A stretch of 64,000 nucleotides of DNA from Arthrobacter sp. Leaf337. Lineage in GTDB: Bacteria > Actinomycetota > Actinomycetes > Actinomycetales > Micrococcaceae. Made by a program: the position numbers and the translations under genes. The stretch covers positions 125,923 through 189,922 of the forward strand of contig NZ_LMPC01000001.1 in NCBI RefSeq assembly GCF_001423745.1, written 5' to 3'. The notes beneath the pieces are model-generated. The model was given only the letters and a program-made list of their open reading frames with translations. It ran no database searches and had not been told where the DNA came from. This document shows, piece by piece, positions 27,513 through 35,434 of the stretch; position 1 is the stretch's first letter, and every line of letters begins with the position of its first letter.

Positions 27513-28219
27513 GGTGTGCTCCTGTTATCTGGGTCAAGGCCGGGGCGGCCGGTAAAGCGGTAGAGGCGGGGAGGGCGGTGTTTTCCGCCCTGCAGGTATT
27601 CGCCGGTTTCTTCGATTTCCGGCGTGGACTTGAGCTGGCGACGGAAATTCGCGGGATCCAGCTCCCGGTCAAGGACGGCTTCGTAGACCTCCCGGACCTG
27701 GGCCAGGGTGAAGTACTCCCCCAGCAGGTGGTAGGCCACCGAACCGTAGGCCAGCTTGTTGCGCAGGCGCCCGAGGGCATAGTCCACGATCGCGTTGTGG
27801 TCGAAGGCCAGGTCTCCCAGGCGGTCTGCCCGGAACCACTTGACGTTCTCTGATTCGTCGGCGAGCGCGGCTTCCGTCGGCTGGACCAGCGCCCAGTACA
27901 CGATGGACACCACACGCTGGGACGGCGAGCGGTGCAGGCCGCCGAAGGCGTAGAGCTGTTCGAGGTAGTTCGGCGCCAGTCCGGTGGTTTCCCGCAGGTT
28001 CCGCGACGCCGCGTCCTGAAGGGATTCAGCGTGGGTCAGCGGGCCTCCGGGCAGTGCCCACAGATCCTTGAACGGCTCACGGATGCGGCGTACCAGCGGG
28101 AGCCACAGCGTGGGCCGCCCGGATTTCTCGCTGGGACGGAGGGCGAAGATCACCGTGGAAATGGCGAGCGACGGCGGTGCGGCCTGGCGCTCGGCAACGT
28201 TGGCGGAGCTTGTATACAC
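27509..28219 (-). CDS. nrtR: NrtR-type NAD regulator (degenerate Nudix + winged helix)
   Basis: 236 residues: an N-terminal Nudix domain (about 15-150) and a C-terminal winged helix (about 155-225) with FTLAQVREVYEAVLDRELDPANFRRQL, the NrtR DNA-binding signature. The Nudix box is damaged: where catalytic enzymes have REUxEExGU this has RNLRETTGL, so two of three metal-binding Glu positions are lost (Asn, Thr). That fits an ADP-ribose sensor, not a hydrolase. NrtR proteins repress NAD genes and release DNA on binding ADP-ribose. First gene of the nad operon, with a long palindrome 77-105 bp upstream of its GTG start. Confidence 0.92.
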   Translation of the reverse strand: MYTSSANVAERQAAPPSLAISTVIFALRPSEKSGRPTLWLPLVRRIREPFKDLWALPGGPLTHAESLQDAASRNLRETTGLAPNYLEQLYAFGGLHRSPSQRVVSIVYWALVQPTEAALADESENVKWFRADRLGDLAFDHNAIVDYALGRLRNKLAYGSVAYHLLGEYFTLAQVREVYEAVLDRELDPANFRRQLKSTPEIEETGEYLQGGKHRPPRLYRFTGRPGLDPDNRSTP

Positions 28220-28295
28220 GGCGGTTCACCCCGCTTTCTTCGCACGCGACGGTGCCTCTGGGCTTCGACCGGTGACCCGTCCGCGGGTACTCCGG

Positions 28296-28324
28296 TTAGT
28301 TATAGTCAATATGACTAGAACTAA
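28296..28324. promoter_or_regulatory. Long palindrome, probable NrtR operator
   Basis: 29 bp: TTAGTT-A-TAGTCA-ATA-TGACTA-G-AACTAA. Thirteen of fourteen arm positions are complementary. It lies upstream of nrtR-nadABC; the core TAGTCA-N3-TGACTA is the right size for an NrtR dimer. Binding is inferred from position and regulator identity. Confidence 0.8.
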
Positions 28325-28362
28325 TGGTACGACTGCAGGGCCCCTACACAAAATGCTTCAGG

Positions 28363-28833
28363 TCACATTGCAGCTGCCGCTTCGAGCAGCGGCAGCGTCC
28401 GGCCCTGGAAGTGTGTGTTCAGGACAATCACGGACGAGGACCTCAGCACGGTCTTCGTGGCGATCATGGCATCAAGGACACGCTGCAGGTCGGGGTTGGA
28501 CCGCGCCGCGATCCGAGCCATCAGGTCCGAGCTGCCGGAAACGGTATGGATCTCGATCAGTTCAGGAATCCCTGCCAGCGCTTCGACCACGGCATCGTGC
28601 CCCAGGTCCTGGTTGATGGTGAGCGAGCAGAACGCCACCACCGGGTAGCCGAAATGGGAGGGGTCCGGCTGCGGCACCCACGAACCGATGACTCCTCCGG
28701 CCGTCATCCGGTCCAGCCGGGACTGGACGGTGGCGCGGGCGATCTTCAGGACGCGCGAGGCTTCCAGCACCGACGCCCTGGGCGAATCCGTGAAGAATCG
28801 GACAATTTTGGCGTCCATTGCGTCCACATTCAT
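28363..28833 (-). CDS. Lrp/AsnC family transcriptional regulator
   Basis: 156 residues: an N-terminal HTH (DAKIVRFFTDSPRASVLEASRVLKIARATVQSRLDRMTAGGVI) and a C-terminal RAM/AsnC effector domain (VVAFCSLTINQDLGHDAVVEAL, IHTVSGSSDLMARIAARS). Lrp proteins sense amino acids. Start at 28833 has AAAGGGA 6 nt upstream; the in-frame start at 28899 has none. Divergent from an amino-acid permease, so the permease is the likely target. The intergenic region has AGTTTAC and GCAAACT arms about 30 bp apart. Confidence 0.93.
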   Translation of the reverse strand: MNVDAMDAKIVRFFTDSPRASVLEASRVLKIARATVQSRLDRMTAGGVIGSWVPQPDPSHFGYPVVAFCSLTINQDLGHDAVVEALAGIPELIEIHTVSGSSDLMARIAARSNPDLQRVLDAMIATKTVLRSSSVIVLNTHFQGRTLPLLEAAAAM

Positions 28834-29005
28834 TGATTTCCCTTTCAGCCCGGCCCAATAGTTTACAAATCGCCGCACAAGCGGGCGATACTCCTGCAAA
28901 CTGCCACCATGCTCTCACGGAAGCTGTGCGAGGAGGCCCGCGCGGGACGGTAAATTCAATATGTCCCAAAAGGACCAACCACCGACCACAAGAAGGTTCG
29001 CAAGC

Positions 29006-30391
29006 ATGACGATGAAGTCCACCGCAGAGCGCCCATCCACTTCGCTCGGCCACAGCATGAAACCCCGCCAGCTGACCATGATGGGGCTGGGCAGCGCCAT
29101 CGGGGCGGGCCTGTTCCTCGGCTCAGGCGCTGGCGTCCAGGCCGCGGGGCCGGCCGTCCTGATCTCCTACCTCGTGGCCGGCACGCTGATCATCCTGGTC
29201 ATGTGGGCGTTGGGCGAAATGGCTGCCGCCAACCCGAATAGCGGAGCATTCTCGGTGTACGCGGAAAAGGCCATGGGCAGGACTGCCGGCGCAACCGTGG
29301 GGTGGCTGTGGTGGCTGCAGCTGGTAGTGGTCATCGCCGCCGAAGCCCTCGGCGCGGCGGGCCTCCTTTTTACGGTGTGGCCGGTGATTCCCGTCTGGGT
29401 GCTCTCCCTGGTGTTCATGGCCCTCTTCACCGCCATCAACCTGGCCGGCGTGAACAACTTCGGCGAATTCGAGTTCTGGTTCGCCATCCTCAAGGTGGCC
29501 GCAATCCTGATGTTCCTGGGGATCGGCACGGCGCTCCTGCTGGGCCTGCTGCCTGACGCACCAAGCCCGGGCCTGGGCAACATCACCGGAAACTTCGCCC
29601 CCGCCGGCCTCGGCGGAATTGCCACTGCGCTGTTCGTGGTGATCTTCGCCTTCGGCGGCACCGAGATCGTCAGCGTTGCCGCCGCCGAAACCGAAAACCC
29701 CCGCCACAGTGTGGCCCAGGCGATCCGTACGGTGCTGTGGCGGATCCTGGTGTTTTACATCGGCTCGGTGTTTGTCATTGCCGCTGTCCTGCCGGCCACC
29801 TCCGAATCCCTCGCCTCGCCGTTCGCCGGCGTACTCGATGCCGCACGGATTCCGGGAGCCGGCACGGCCATCACCCTGGTGGCTGTCATTGCACTGCTGT
29901 CCGCGCTCAACGCGAACCTCTACGGTGCGTCCCGGATGATCTATTCGCTGGCCCAGCGCGACGAAGCCCCGCGCTTCCTGTCGAAGCTGAATGCGGCCAG
30001 GGTGCCGATGGTTGCCGTGGGCGTCTCCGTGGCCTTCGGCTTCATCGCCGCCGTGCTTGAACTCCTCTTCCCGGAACAGATCCTCCCGGCGCTATTCCAG
30101 CTGGTGGGCTCAACCTGCCTCATGGTCTGGGGCTCTGCCCTCATCTCCCAGCTCATCCTGCGCCGCAAGGCGGATCGCGACGGCACCGAGCTTCCGCTCC
30201 GAATGAAGGGCTTCCCGGGCCTGACGATCTTCGGACTGGTCCTGCTGGCGCTGATCTTCGCTGTCGGTTTCAGCAGCCCCGAGAGCAGCCGCCAGCTGGT
30301 GAGCACCATCATCCTGGTTGCCGCGATTGCCGCGGCCTGCAGGATCGGCGCCAAGGTCACAGCGTCCCGCCGGGCGAGCGCAGCAAGGTAG
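29006..30391 (+). CDS. APC family amino-acid permease
   Basis: 461-residue transporter with 12 predicted helices. It has the APC start SMKPRQLTMMGLGSAIGAGLFLGSGAGVQAAGPAVLISY, FAFGGTEIVSVAAAETENPRHSVAQAIR, and SALNANLYGASRMIYSLAQRDEAPRF, as in the GABA/proline/aromatic permease group. Substrate not assigned. Start at 29006 (AAGG 10 nt upstream) is preferred to 28961, because the TAAATT hexamer at 28951-28956 would place the transcript start on or after that ATG. It is divergent from the Lrp gene. Confidence 0.93.
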   Translation: MTMKSTAERPSTSLGHSMKPRQLTMMGLGSAIGAGLFLGSGAGVQAAGPAVLISYLVAGTLIILVMWALGEMAAANPNSGAFSVYAEKAMGRTAGATVGWLWWLQLVVVIAAEALGAAGLLFTVWPVIPVWVLSLVFMALFTAINLAGVNNFGEFEFWFAILKVAAILMFLGIGTALLLGLLPDAPSPGLGNITGNFAPAGLGGIATALFVVIFAFGGTEIVSVAAAETENPRHSVAQAIRTVLWRILVFYIGSVFVIAAVLPATSESLASPFAGVLDAARIPGAGTAITLVAVIALLSALNANLYGASRMIYSLAQRDEAPRFLSKLNAARVPMVAVGVSVAFGFIAAVLELLFPEQILPALFQLVGSTCLMVWGSALISQLILRRKADRDGTELPLRMKGFPGLTIFGLVLLALIFAVGFSSPESSRQLVSTIILVAAIAAACRIGAKVTASRRASAAR

Positions 30392-30523
30392 GCACGTAGG
30401 CAGCAGCCCAAGCGGATCGCTCCCGATTCCACTAGGCAAATTGCTATGCGATACAGCTCCAGCCATGGCAGCTTTTCACAATCTGGCAAGTCCAACGTGG
30501 GCTGATTGCCCAGCCTTCCGCCC

Positions 30524-30537
30524 GTGACTAGGGTCAC
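30524..30537 (+). promoter_or_regulatory. Palindrome over the leaderless -10 of the E1alpha operon
   Basis: GTGAC-TAGG-GTCAC, perfect 5-bp arms. TAGGGT (30529-30534) inside it is spaced 7 nt from the E1alpha ATG, so a protein bound here would cover the -10 element. Confidence 0.5.
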
Positions 30538-30541
30538 AGGC

Positions 30542-31603
30542 ATGGATACCTCGCCTTCCCCTTTGAACGGCAACGACGCCGGGCACCTGTCGGGACCACA
30601 TGCTGAACCCCTGACCGCCGAGCAGCTTCGCGAACTGTATTCGCTGATGGTGGCCGTCCGGCACCTGGACACATCGGCGATCGCCTGGCAGCGCCAGGGG
30701 CTCATCCCCGGCTACGCGCCGGAACTCGGCCAGGAGGCCGCACAGGTGGGAAGCGGCTACGCCGTGGACACCACCCGCGACTTCGTCTTCCCCACCTACC
30801 GGGAAATGGGCGTGGCCCGGGCCATGGGTGTGGACATGGTGGCCTATATGTCCACACACAAGGCCACGTGGCACGGCGGACTCTATAACCCGATCGAGTC
30901 CCGGCTTGCACCCATCCAGGCCGTGGTGGGCGGATCGGTGCTCCACGCCGTGGGCTGGGCCCACGGCCAGACGCTGGATCAGGCGGACGGCGTGGCCATG
31001 ACGTACTTCGGCGACGGCGCGTCGTCCCAGGGCGATATCCATGAGGCGATGAACTTCGCGGCGGTCATGAAGGCTCCGGTGGTCTTTTTCGTCCAGAACA
31101 ACGGCTGGGCCATCTCGGTCCCCACGGAACGCCAGGTGGCCGGCGGATCCGTCGCCGCCCGCGCGGCGGGCTACGGCATGCCGGCACTGAGGATCGACGG
31201 GAACGACGTCGTTGCCGTGGCCGAAGCGACGCGCCGCGCCTTCGCGCACGCGCGCGCCGGCAATGGCCCGGTGCTCATCGAGGCCATGACCTACCGCCGC
31301 GGCCCGCACTCCACCTCCGATGACCCGGGCAGGTACCGGTCGCTCAATGAAGAGCGCGACGACGCCGGCGAAGACCCGCTGGAACGGTTCCGGAAGCAGC
31401 TGCTAGCCGACGGTATCGCCGACGATGCCTTCTTCGCCGAAGCATTGGCAGCCGCCAAAGCCGAGGAGGACGACATCCGCGCCGGGATCCAGGCGCTCGG
31501 TTCCCGCCCCGGCACCGAAATGTTCGACCTGGTCTTCCAGGAAACCACCCCTGCACTGCAGGCCCAGGCCGCCAGCTGGCGCGAGGAGTCCGAACATGTC
31601 TAA
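30542..31603 (+). CDS. 2-oxoacid dehydrogenase E1 component, alpha subunit
   Basis: ThDP-dependent decarboxylase subunit (353 aa). ThDP motif GDGASSQGDIHEAMNFAAV ending in VQNNGWAISVPTERQ; MTYRRGPHSTSDDPGRYRS near the C-terminus is the loop typical of branched-chain 2-oxoacid dehydrogenase E1alpha, and unlike the loop of acetoin dehydrogenase AcoA. Start at 30542 (7 nt after TAGGGT); an in-frame ATG at 30506 lies upstream of that promoter. Overlaps the E1beta gene by 8 nt. Probable substrates are branched-chain or related 2-oxo acids, but see the missing E2. Confidence 0.93.
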   Translation: MDTSPSPLNGNDAGHLSGPHAEPLTAEQLRELYSLMVAVRHLDTSAIAWQRQGLIPGYAPELGQEAAQVGSGYAVDTTRDFVFPTYREMGVARAMGVDMVAYMSTHKATWHGGLYNPIESRLAPIQAVVGGSVLHAVGWAHGQTLDQADGVAMTYFGDGASSQGDIHEAMNFAAVMKAPVVFFVQNNGWAISVPTERQVAGGSVAARAAGYGMPALRIDGNDVVAVAEATRRAFAHARAGNGPVLIEAMTYRRGPHSTSDDPGRYRSLNEERDDAGEDPLERFRKQLLADGIADDAFFAEALAAAKAEEDDIRAGIQALGSRPGTEMFDLVFQETTPALQAQAASWREESEHV

Positions 31604-32660
31604 TGCCACCCTTGAAAGCGGGGCCGCCATGGCCGAAGGAACTGCACGCCGCGGAGTTGAACAGTTGTCCATGCAGCAGGCACTGAACCGTGCCCTGGAC
31701 GAGGTGCTCGCCGCGAACCCGAAAGCGCTGGTCTTCGGTGAGGACTGCGGCCGGCTCGGCGGCGTGTTCCGCATTACCGACGGCCTCCAGGCGAAGCACG
31801 GCACCGGCCGGGTGTTTGATACCCCGCTCGCCGAGTCCGGCATCCTGGGCATGTCGGTGGGGCTGGCGATGGCCGGCTTCCATCCAATCCCGGAGGTCCA
31901 GTTCGACGGCTTCGCCTACCCGGCCGTCAACCAGATCGTCTGCCAGATTGCCCGGATGAACTACCGCAGCCGCGGCACGATGCCGATGCCCATCACCCTG
32001 CGCGTGCCCAGCTTCGGCGGCATCCGCGCCCCCGAACACCACGGCGAAAGCCTCGAGGCGCTCTTCGCGCACGTACCGGGCCTGAAGGTCGTCTCGCCGT
32101 CGAACCCGCACGAGGCATACCACCTGCTCAAGTACGCCGCCACGCGGCCTGACCCGGTGATCTTCATGGAGCCGAAGTCCCGCTACTGGCAAAAAGGCGA
32201 GGTCGACTTCGACTCTCCGGACCCGGCAGGCTCCCCCACCGGCGGCTCCCCCACCGGCGCGAAAGTCATGCGTGCGGGCCGCCACCTCACGCTCGTCGCC
32301 TGGGGCGCCATGGTGGCGCGCTGCCTGCAGGTGGCCGAGCTCGCCGCCGAGGACGGGATCGACATCGAGGTCCTGGATCTGCGCTGGCTGAAGCCCATCG
32401 ATGAAGCCACGCTGGCGGCGTCCGTGCGGAAGACGCGGCGCGCCGTCGTCGTCCATGAAGCGCCGCTCACCTCCGGGCTTGGCGCCGAAGTTGCCCAGCT
32501 CATCACGCAGGCCTGCTTCGACACGCTCAAGGCACCCGTGGAGCGCATCACCGGCTTCGACGTGCCGTATCCCTCGGGCGATCTGGAAGACGAATACATC
32601 CCGAACATTGACCGGATCCTCTTTGGCATCCAGCGAGTATTGGAGTACAAACGTGGCTGA
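31596..32660 (+). CDS. 2-oxoacid dehydrogenase E1 component, beta subunit
   Basis: 354 residues. Motifs: ALVFGEDCGRLGGVFRITDG, RVFDTPLAESGILGMSVGLA, EVQFDGFAYPAVNQIVCQIA, RVPSFGGIRAPEHHGES, HVPGLKVVSPSNPHEAYHLL, and the C-terminal GFDVPYPSGDLEDEYIPNIDRI. The ATG has GAGGAG 8 nt upstream and overlaps the E1alpha stop by 8 nt. A 15-bp tandem repeat codes for a duplicated SPTGG segment in a loop at about residue 215. Coupled to the next gene by another 8-nt overlap. Confidence 0.94.
   Translation: MSNATLESGAAMAEGTARRGVEQLSMQQALNRALDEVLAANPKALVFGEDCGRLGGVFRITDGLQAKHGTGRVFDTPLAESGILGMSVGLAMAGFHPIPEVQFDGFAYPAVNQIVCQIARMNYRSRGTMPMPITLRVPSFGGIRAPEHHGESLEALFAHVPGLKVVSPSNPHEAYHLLKYAATRPDPVIFMEPKSRYWQKGEVDFDSPDPAGSPTGGSPTGAKVMRAGRHLTLVAWGAMVARCLQVAELAAEDGIDIEVLDLRWLKPIDEATLAASVRKTRRAVVVHEAPLTSGLGAEVAQLITQACFDTLKAPVERITGFDVPYPSGDLEDEYIPNIDRILFGIQRVLEYKRG
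32229..32258 (+). repeat. Tandem 15-bp duplication inside the E1beta gene
   Basis: Two perfect copies of GGCTCCCCCACCGGC, adding a second Gly-Ser-Pro-Thr-Gly to a loop. In frame. Confidence 0.85.
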
Positions 32661-32982
32661 AATTTCCTTCCCGCTCCCCGACCTCGGCGAGGGCCTGATC
32701 GAGGCAACGGTGCTGGAGTGGCTGGTTTCCCCGGGCGATCAGGTGGAGCGCAACCAGCCGCTCGTCGAAGTGGAAACCACCAAATCCGCTGTTGAACTGC
32801 CCAGTCCGCAGGCAGGTAAAGTGGTGCGTATCCACGGCGGGCCCGGTGACAAGATCAATGTCGGCGAGCCCCTGATTGTGTTTGAGGTGCCGGACAACAC
32901 TGCCGGCATCGTGGGCACGGTCCCGAAGGAAGAGGCACCAAAGCGCCGGGTCCGCCTGAGCGCCGTACTTGATGAGGACTGA
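32653..32982 (+). CDS. Stand-alone lipoyl-domain protein in place of E2
   Basis: Only 109 residues. They match the first part of a BkdC/PdhC E2: FPLPDLGEGLIEATVLEWLVSPGD, VEVETTKSAVELPSPQAGKVV with the lipoylated Lys at about 44, then GEPLIVFEVPDN. After an 85-residue lipoyl domain a short tail (EEAPKRRVRLSAVLDED) ends the protein. The peripheral-subunit-binding domain and the acyltransferase domain with its HxxxDG motif are absent, and no frameshifted remnant follows. GTG at 32653 overlaps the E1beta stop by 8 nt. Either a true minimal swinging-arm protein or an E2 truncated by deletion. Confidence 0.9.
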   Translation: MAEISFPLPDLGEGLIEATVLEWLVSPGDQVERNQPLVEVETTKSAVELPSPQAGKVVRIHGGPGDKINVGEPLIVFEVPDNTAGIVGTVPKEEAPKRRVRLSAVLDED

Positions 32983-32986
32983 CACC

Positions 32987-33814
32987 ATGAGCGGCAGGCA
33001 CACCGGCGAGCAGCACCACCACACCGTGGAGGGCACCGACCCCCAGCTTTACGTGGAGGTGCACGAGCCGGAGGCCGACACCGGGCTGCGGCCCGTCCTG
33101 TTGCTCCACGGGTTTTCCTCCTCCACCAAGCTCAACTGGCAGGACACCGGCTGGCTGGCCGCCCTGCTGGAAGCCGGCCGCCGCGTCATCACCGTCGACC
33201 TGCCCGGCCACGGCCGCAGCGGGGCACCGGAAGACATGGATTCGTACAGCCCCAGCCGGATCCGCGCGGACCTCCTGCAGGTGGCGTTCGACGCCGGTGT
33301 CCGCCCCTTGCGGGACGGCGACCCCGCCAGCGGGCTCGACGTGGTCGGCTACTCCCTGGGGTCCCGGCTCGCCTGGGAATTCGGCGCCACCCAGCCGGAG
33401 CTCGTTCACCGCCTGGTGCTCGGCGGCCCAAACATTGCCGATCCGCTGGCGGCCTTTGACCTGGTGGCCGCGCAACGTTATCTGGCGGACGGCACGCCCA
33501 TCGCGGACGAGTCCACGGCCGGCCTGCTGAAAATGGCCCAGGGGCTGCCCAGCAACAATATCTTTGCGCTGTTGTCGCTCGTGGAAGCGATCAAGGGAGA
33601 ACCCTTCGATCCGGCCGAAGCCGTCCCCCACATGCCCATGCTGCTTGTGGCCGGCGAGAAGGACGACCGGGCCGCGACCATGCCCGAGCTCGCTGAACTG
33701 GGCGCCAGGTCAGGGGCGCTCGTGGAGCAGCTGCTGATTCCCGGCCGGAACCACAGCAATGTGATCACCAGCAGGGCGTTCAAGCAGGCGGCAACGGAGT
33801 TCCTGGGAGTCTAG
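32987..33814 (+). CDS. Alpha/beta hydrolase of the 2-oxoacid dehydrogenase operon
   Basis: 275-residue alpha/beta hydrolase. Oxyanion loop LLLHGFSSSTKLNW, nucleophile Ser123 in VVGYSLGSRLAWE, Asp about 229 in VAGEKDDRA, His256 in GRNHSNV. It starts 4 bp after the lipoyl gene with GAGGA 8 nt upstream, so it is co-transcribed. In AcoC of acetoin dehydrogenase systems (Pseudomonas, Cupriavidus) a lipoyl domain is fused to an alpha/beta hydrolase; here the two are adjacent separate genes. A role as thioester hydrolase or acyl-transfer partner of the lipoyl protein is inferred. Confidence 0.85.
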   Translation: MSGRHTGEQHHHTVEGTDPQLYVEVHEPEADTGLRPVLLLHGFSSSTKLNWQDTGWLAALLEAGRRVITVDLPGHGRSGAPEDMDSYSPSRIRADLLQVAFDAGVRPLRDGDPASGLDVVGYSLGSRLAWEFGATQPELVHRLVLGGPNIADPLAAFDLVAAQRYLADGTPIADESTAGLLKMAQGLPSNNIFALLSLVEAIKGEPFDPAEAVPHMPMLLVAGEKDDRAATMPELAELGARSGALVEQLLIPGRNHSNVITSRAFKQAATEFLGV

Positions 33815-33830
33815 GTCCGGCACACCAACG

Positions 33831-33861
33831 GCGGGCGCGGACCGTAATGGTCCGCGCCCGC
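33831..33861. terminator. Bidirectional terminator hairpin
   Basis: Perfect 13-bp stem GCGGGCGCGGACC/GGTCCGCGCCCGC, 5-nt loop, between the hydrolase and the convergent MHS transporter. CTTGT follows on the plus strand. Confidence 0.75.
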
Positions 33862-33893
33862 TTGTCAGGAATGCTGCGCAGTCAGCCTGCCTC

Positions 33894-35228
33894 CTAGTGG
33901 TGGCTGCTGACGCCCAGCGGGCGGCCCTTGGTTTCGCCGGCCAGGAGTACACCGACTGCGGAAATAACGCACAGGACCATGATGTAGATGCCGATGGAGC
34001 CGGTCCACTTGGTGCTCTGCATCAGCGTCTCCGCGATGGTGGCCGCGAAGGCACCGCCCAGGATCGCACCGAACGCGTAGCCGATGGAGATGCCCGAGTA
34101 GCGCACGTTGGCCGGGAACATTTCGGCATACATGGCGGACATCGGGCCGTACGACAGCCCGAGGCCGACGGTCAGCACGAAGAGCGCCAGGCCGTACAGC
34201 ATGATGTTCTTCGTGTCGATCAGGGCAAACATCGGGATCATCCAGGCGAACACGATGCCGTAGCCGATCAGGAACGTCTTGACCCGGCCGATCTTGTCAG
34301 AGAGCCAGCCGCCCACGAGCGTGAAGATCAGCCAGCCGAATGAAGCCAGGGTGGTGGCCAGCAGGATCTCGGCGACCGGCATCTTCAGCGTCTTGGTGGC
34401 GTAGGAGATGAAGAACGCGATCAGCAGGTAGCCCGCCGCGTTATTGCCGATGAAGATCATCGTGGAGTAGAGCACGGACTTCTTGTGGAACTTGATCAGC
34501 TGTCCGAGCGGAGCCTTGGCCTTCTCCTTGCGCTCGATCATTTCCTTGAAGACCGGGCTTTCGGCCACCGCACGGCGGATCAGGTAGCCCACCACGATCA
34601 GCACGATGGACAGCAGGAACGGCACGCGCCAGCCCCAGGCGCCGAAGGCTTCCTTGGACATGCTGGTGTTGAGGAAGTACAGCAGGCCCGTGGCCAGGAT
34701 CATCCCGACGGGAACGCCGATCTGCGGGTACGCGCCGAACAGGCCCCGCTTGCTCTTGGGAGCGTGCTCCACGGCCATCAGTGCCGCGCCGCCCCATTCA
34801 CCGCCGGCGGAGAAGCCCTGGATGATGCGGAGCAGGATCAGCAGGATCGGCGCCCAGACTCCGATGTCGTTGTAGGTCGGCAGCATGCCGATCAGCGCGG
34901 TGGCGGCACCCATCATGATGAGGGTGAAGACCAGCATGGCCTTGCGGCCCAGGCGATCGCCCAGGTGGCCGGCGATGACGGCGCCGAGCGGGCGGAAGAG
35001 GAAACTGATGCCGATCAGCGCGAAGGAAAGGATCTGCGCAAGGCCGGGATTCGAGGCCTGCAGCGGGGTGAGGAACAGCGGTGACAGCAGCGTTGCTGTG
35101 AGCTGGGCAAAAATGAAGAAGTCGTACCACTCGATGGTGGTGCCGACCAGCGTCCCGGCGAGGACTTTCCGTTCCTCATGTTTGCTGCTGGGGCCCGCCT
35201 CTGAATCGACGTGTGAAGTTGCGGTCAT
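33894..35228 (-). CDS. MFS transporter, MHS (metabolite:H+ symporter) type
   Basis: 444 residues with 12 helices. MHS features: VLAGTLVGTTIEWYDFFIFAQ at the start, SFLFRPLGAVIAGHLGDRLGRKAMLVFT, GFSAGGEWGGAALMAVEHAP, and a second RxG-rich loop GWLSDKIGRVKTF. MHS carriers import organic acids such as shikimate, 4-hydroxybenzoate or citrate. Start at 35228 has CGGAG 6 nt upstream. It is the last gene after hpaC-like and hpaB-like genes, 206 bp apart, so it may import the monooxygenase substrate. Confidence 0.93.
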   Translation of the reverse strand: MTATSHVDSEAGPSSKHEERKVLAGTLVGTTIEWYDFFIFAQLTATLLSPLFLTPLQASNPGLAQILSFALIGISFLFRPLGAVIAGHLGDRLGRKAMLVFTLIMMGAATALIGMLPTYNDIGVWAPILLILLRIIQGFSAGGEWGGAALMAVEHAPKSKRGLFGAYPQIGVPVGMILATGLLYFLNTSMSKEAFGAWGWRVPFLLSIVLIVVGYLIRRAVAESPVFKEMIERKEKAKAPLGQLIKFHKKSVLYSTMIFIGNNAAGYLLIAFFISYATKTLKMPVAEILLATTLASFGWLIFTLVGGWLSDKIGRVKTFLIGYGIVFAWMIPMFALIDTKNIMLYGLALFVLTVGLGLSYGPMSAMYAEMFPANVRYSGISIGYAFGAILGGAFAATIAETLMQSTKWTGSIGIYIMVLCVISAVGVLLAGETKGRPLGVSSHH

Positions 35229-35297
35229 TGGAACTCCGTGGCTGTGGGCAGTAGCAGAAAGCGCTACTACCGAATTTGGAATGACGCCGAGCGAATT

Positions 35298-35311
35298 ACC
35301 GATCGAACGGT
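35298..35311. promoter_or_regulatory. Small palindrome upstream of the MHS transporter
   Basis: ACCG-ATCGAA-CGGT, 70 bp before the start codon. Weak operator candidate. Confidence 0.3.
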
Positions 35312-35434
35312 CAGTTGGTATGAGGATACTCGAATGTGTGACAAAGCGCACTAGGACTTTTGGTCCAACGTGCCGCCGGACTCGTGGCGCCGGACTCGTG
35401 GGCGGCGGCCACATGGACCCGGCAGGCAGGACGG

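Noticed and set aside
32653..33814. Lipoyl protein and hydrolase as a frameshifted fusion gene
   Set aside because: The lipoyl gene ends in a clean TGA and the hydrolase has its own ribosome site 8 nt before an ATG; a single indel would not rejoin them without a stop.
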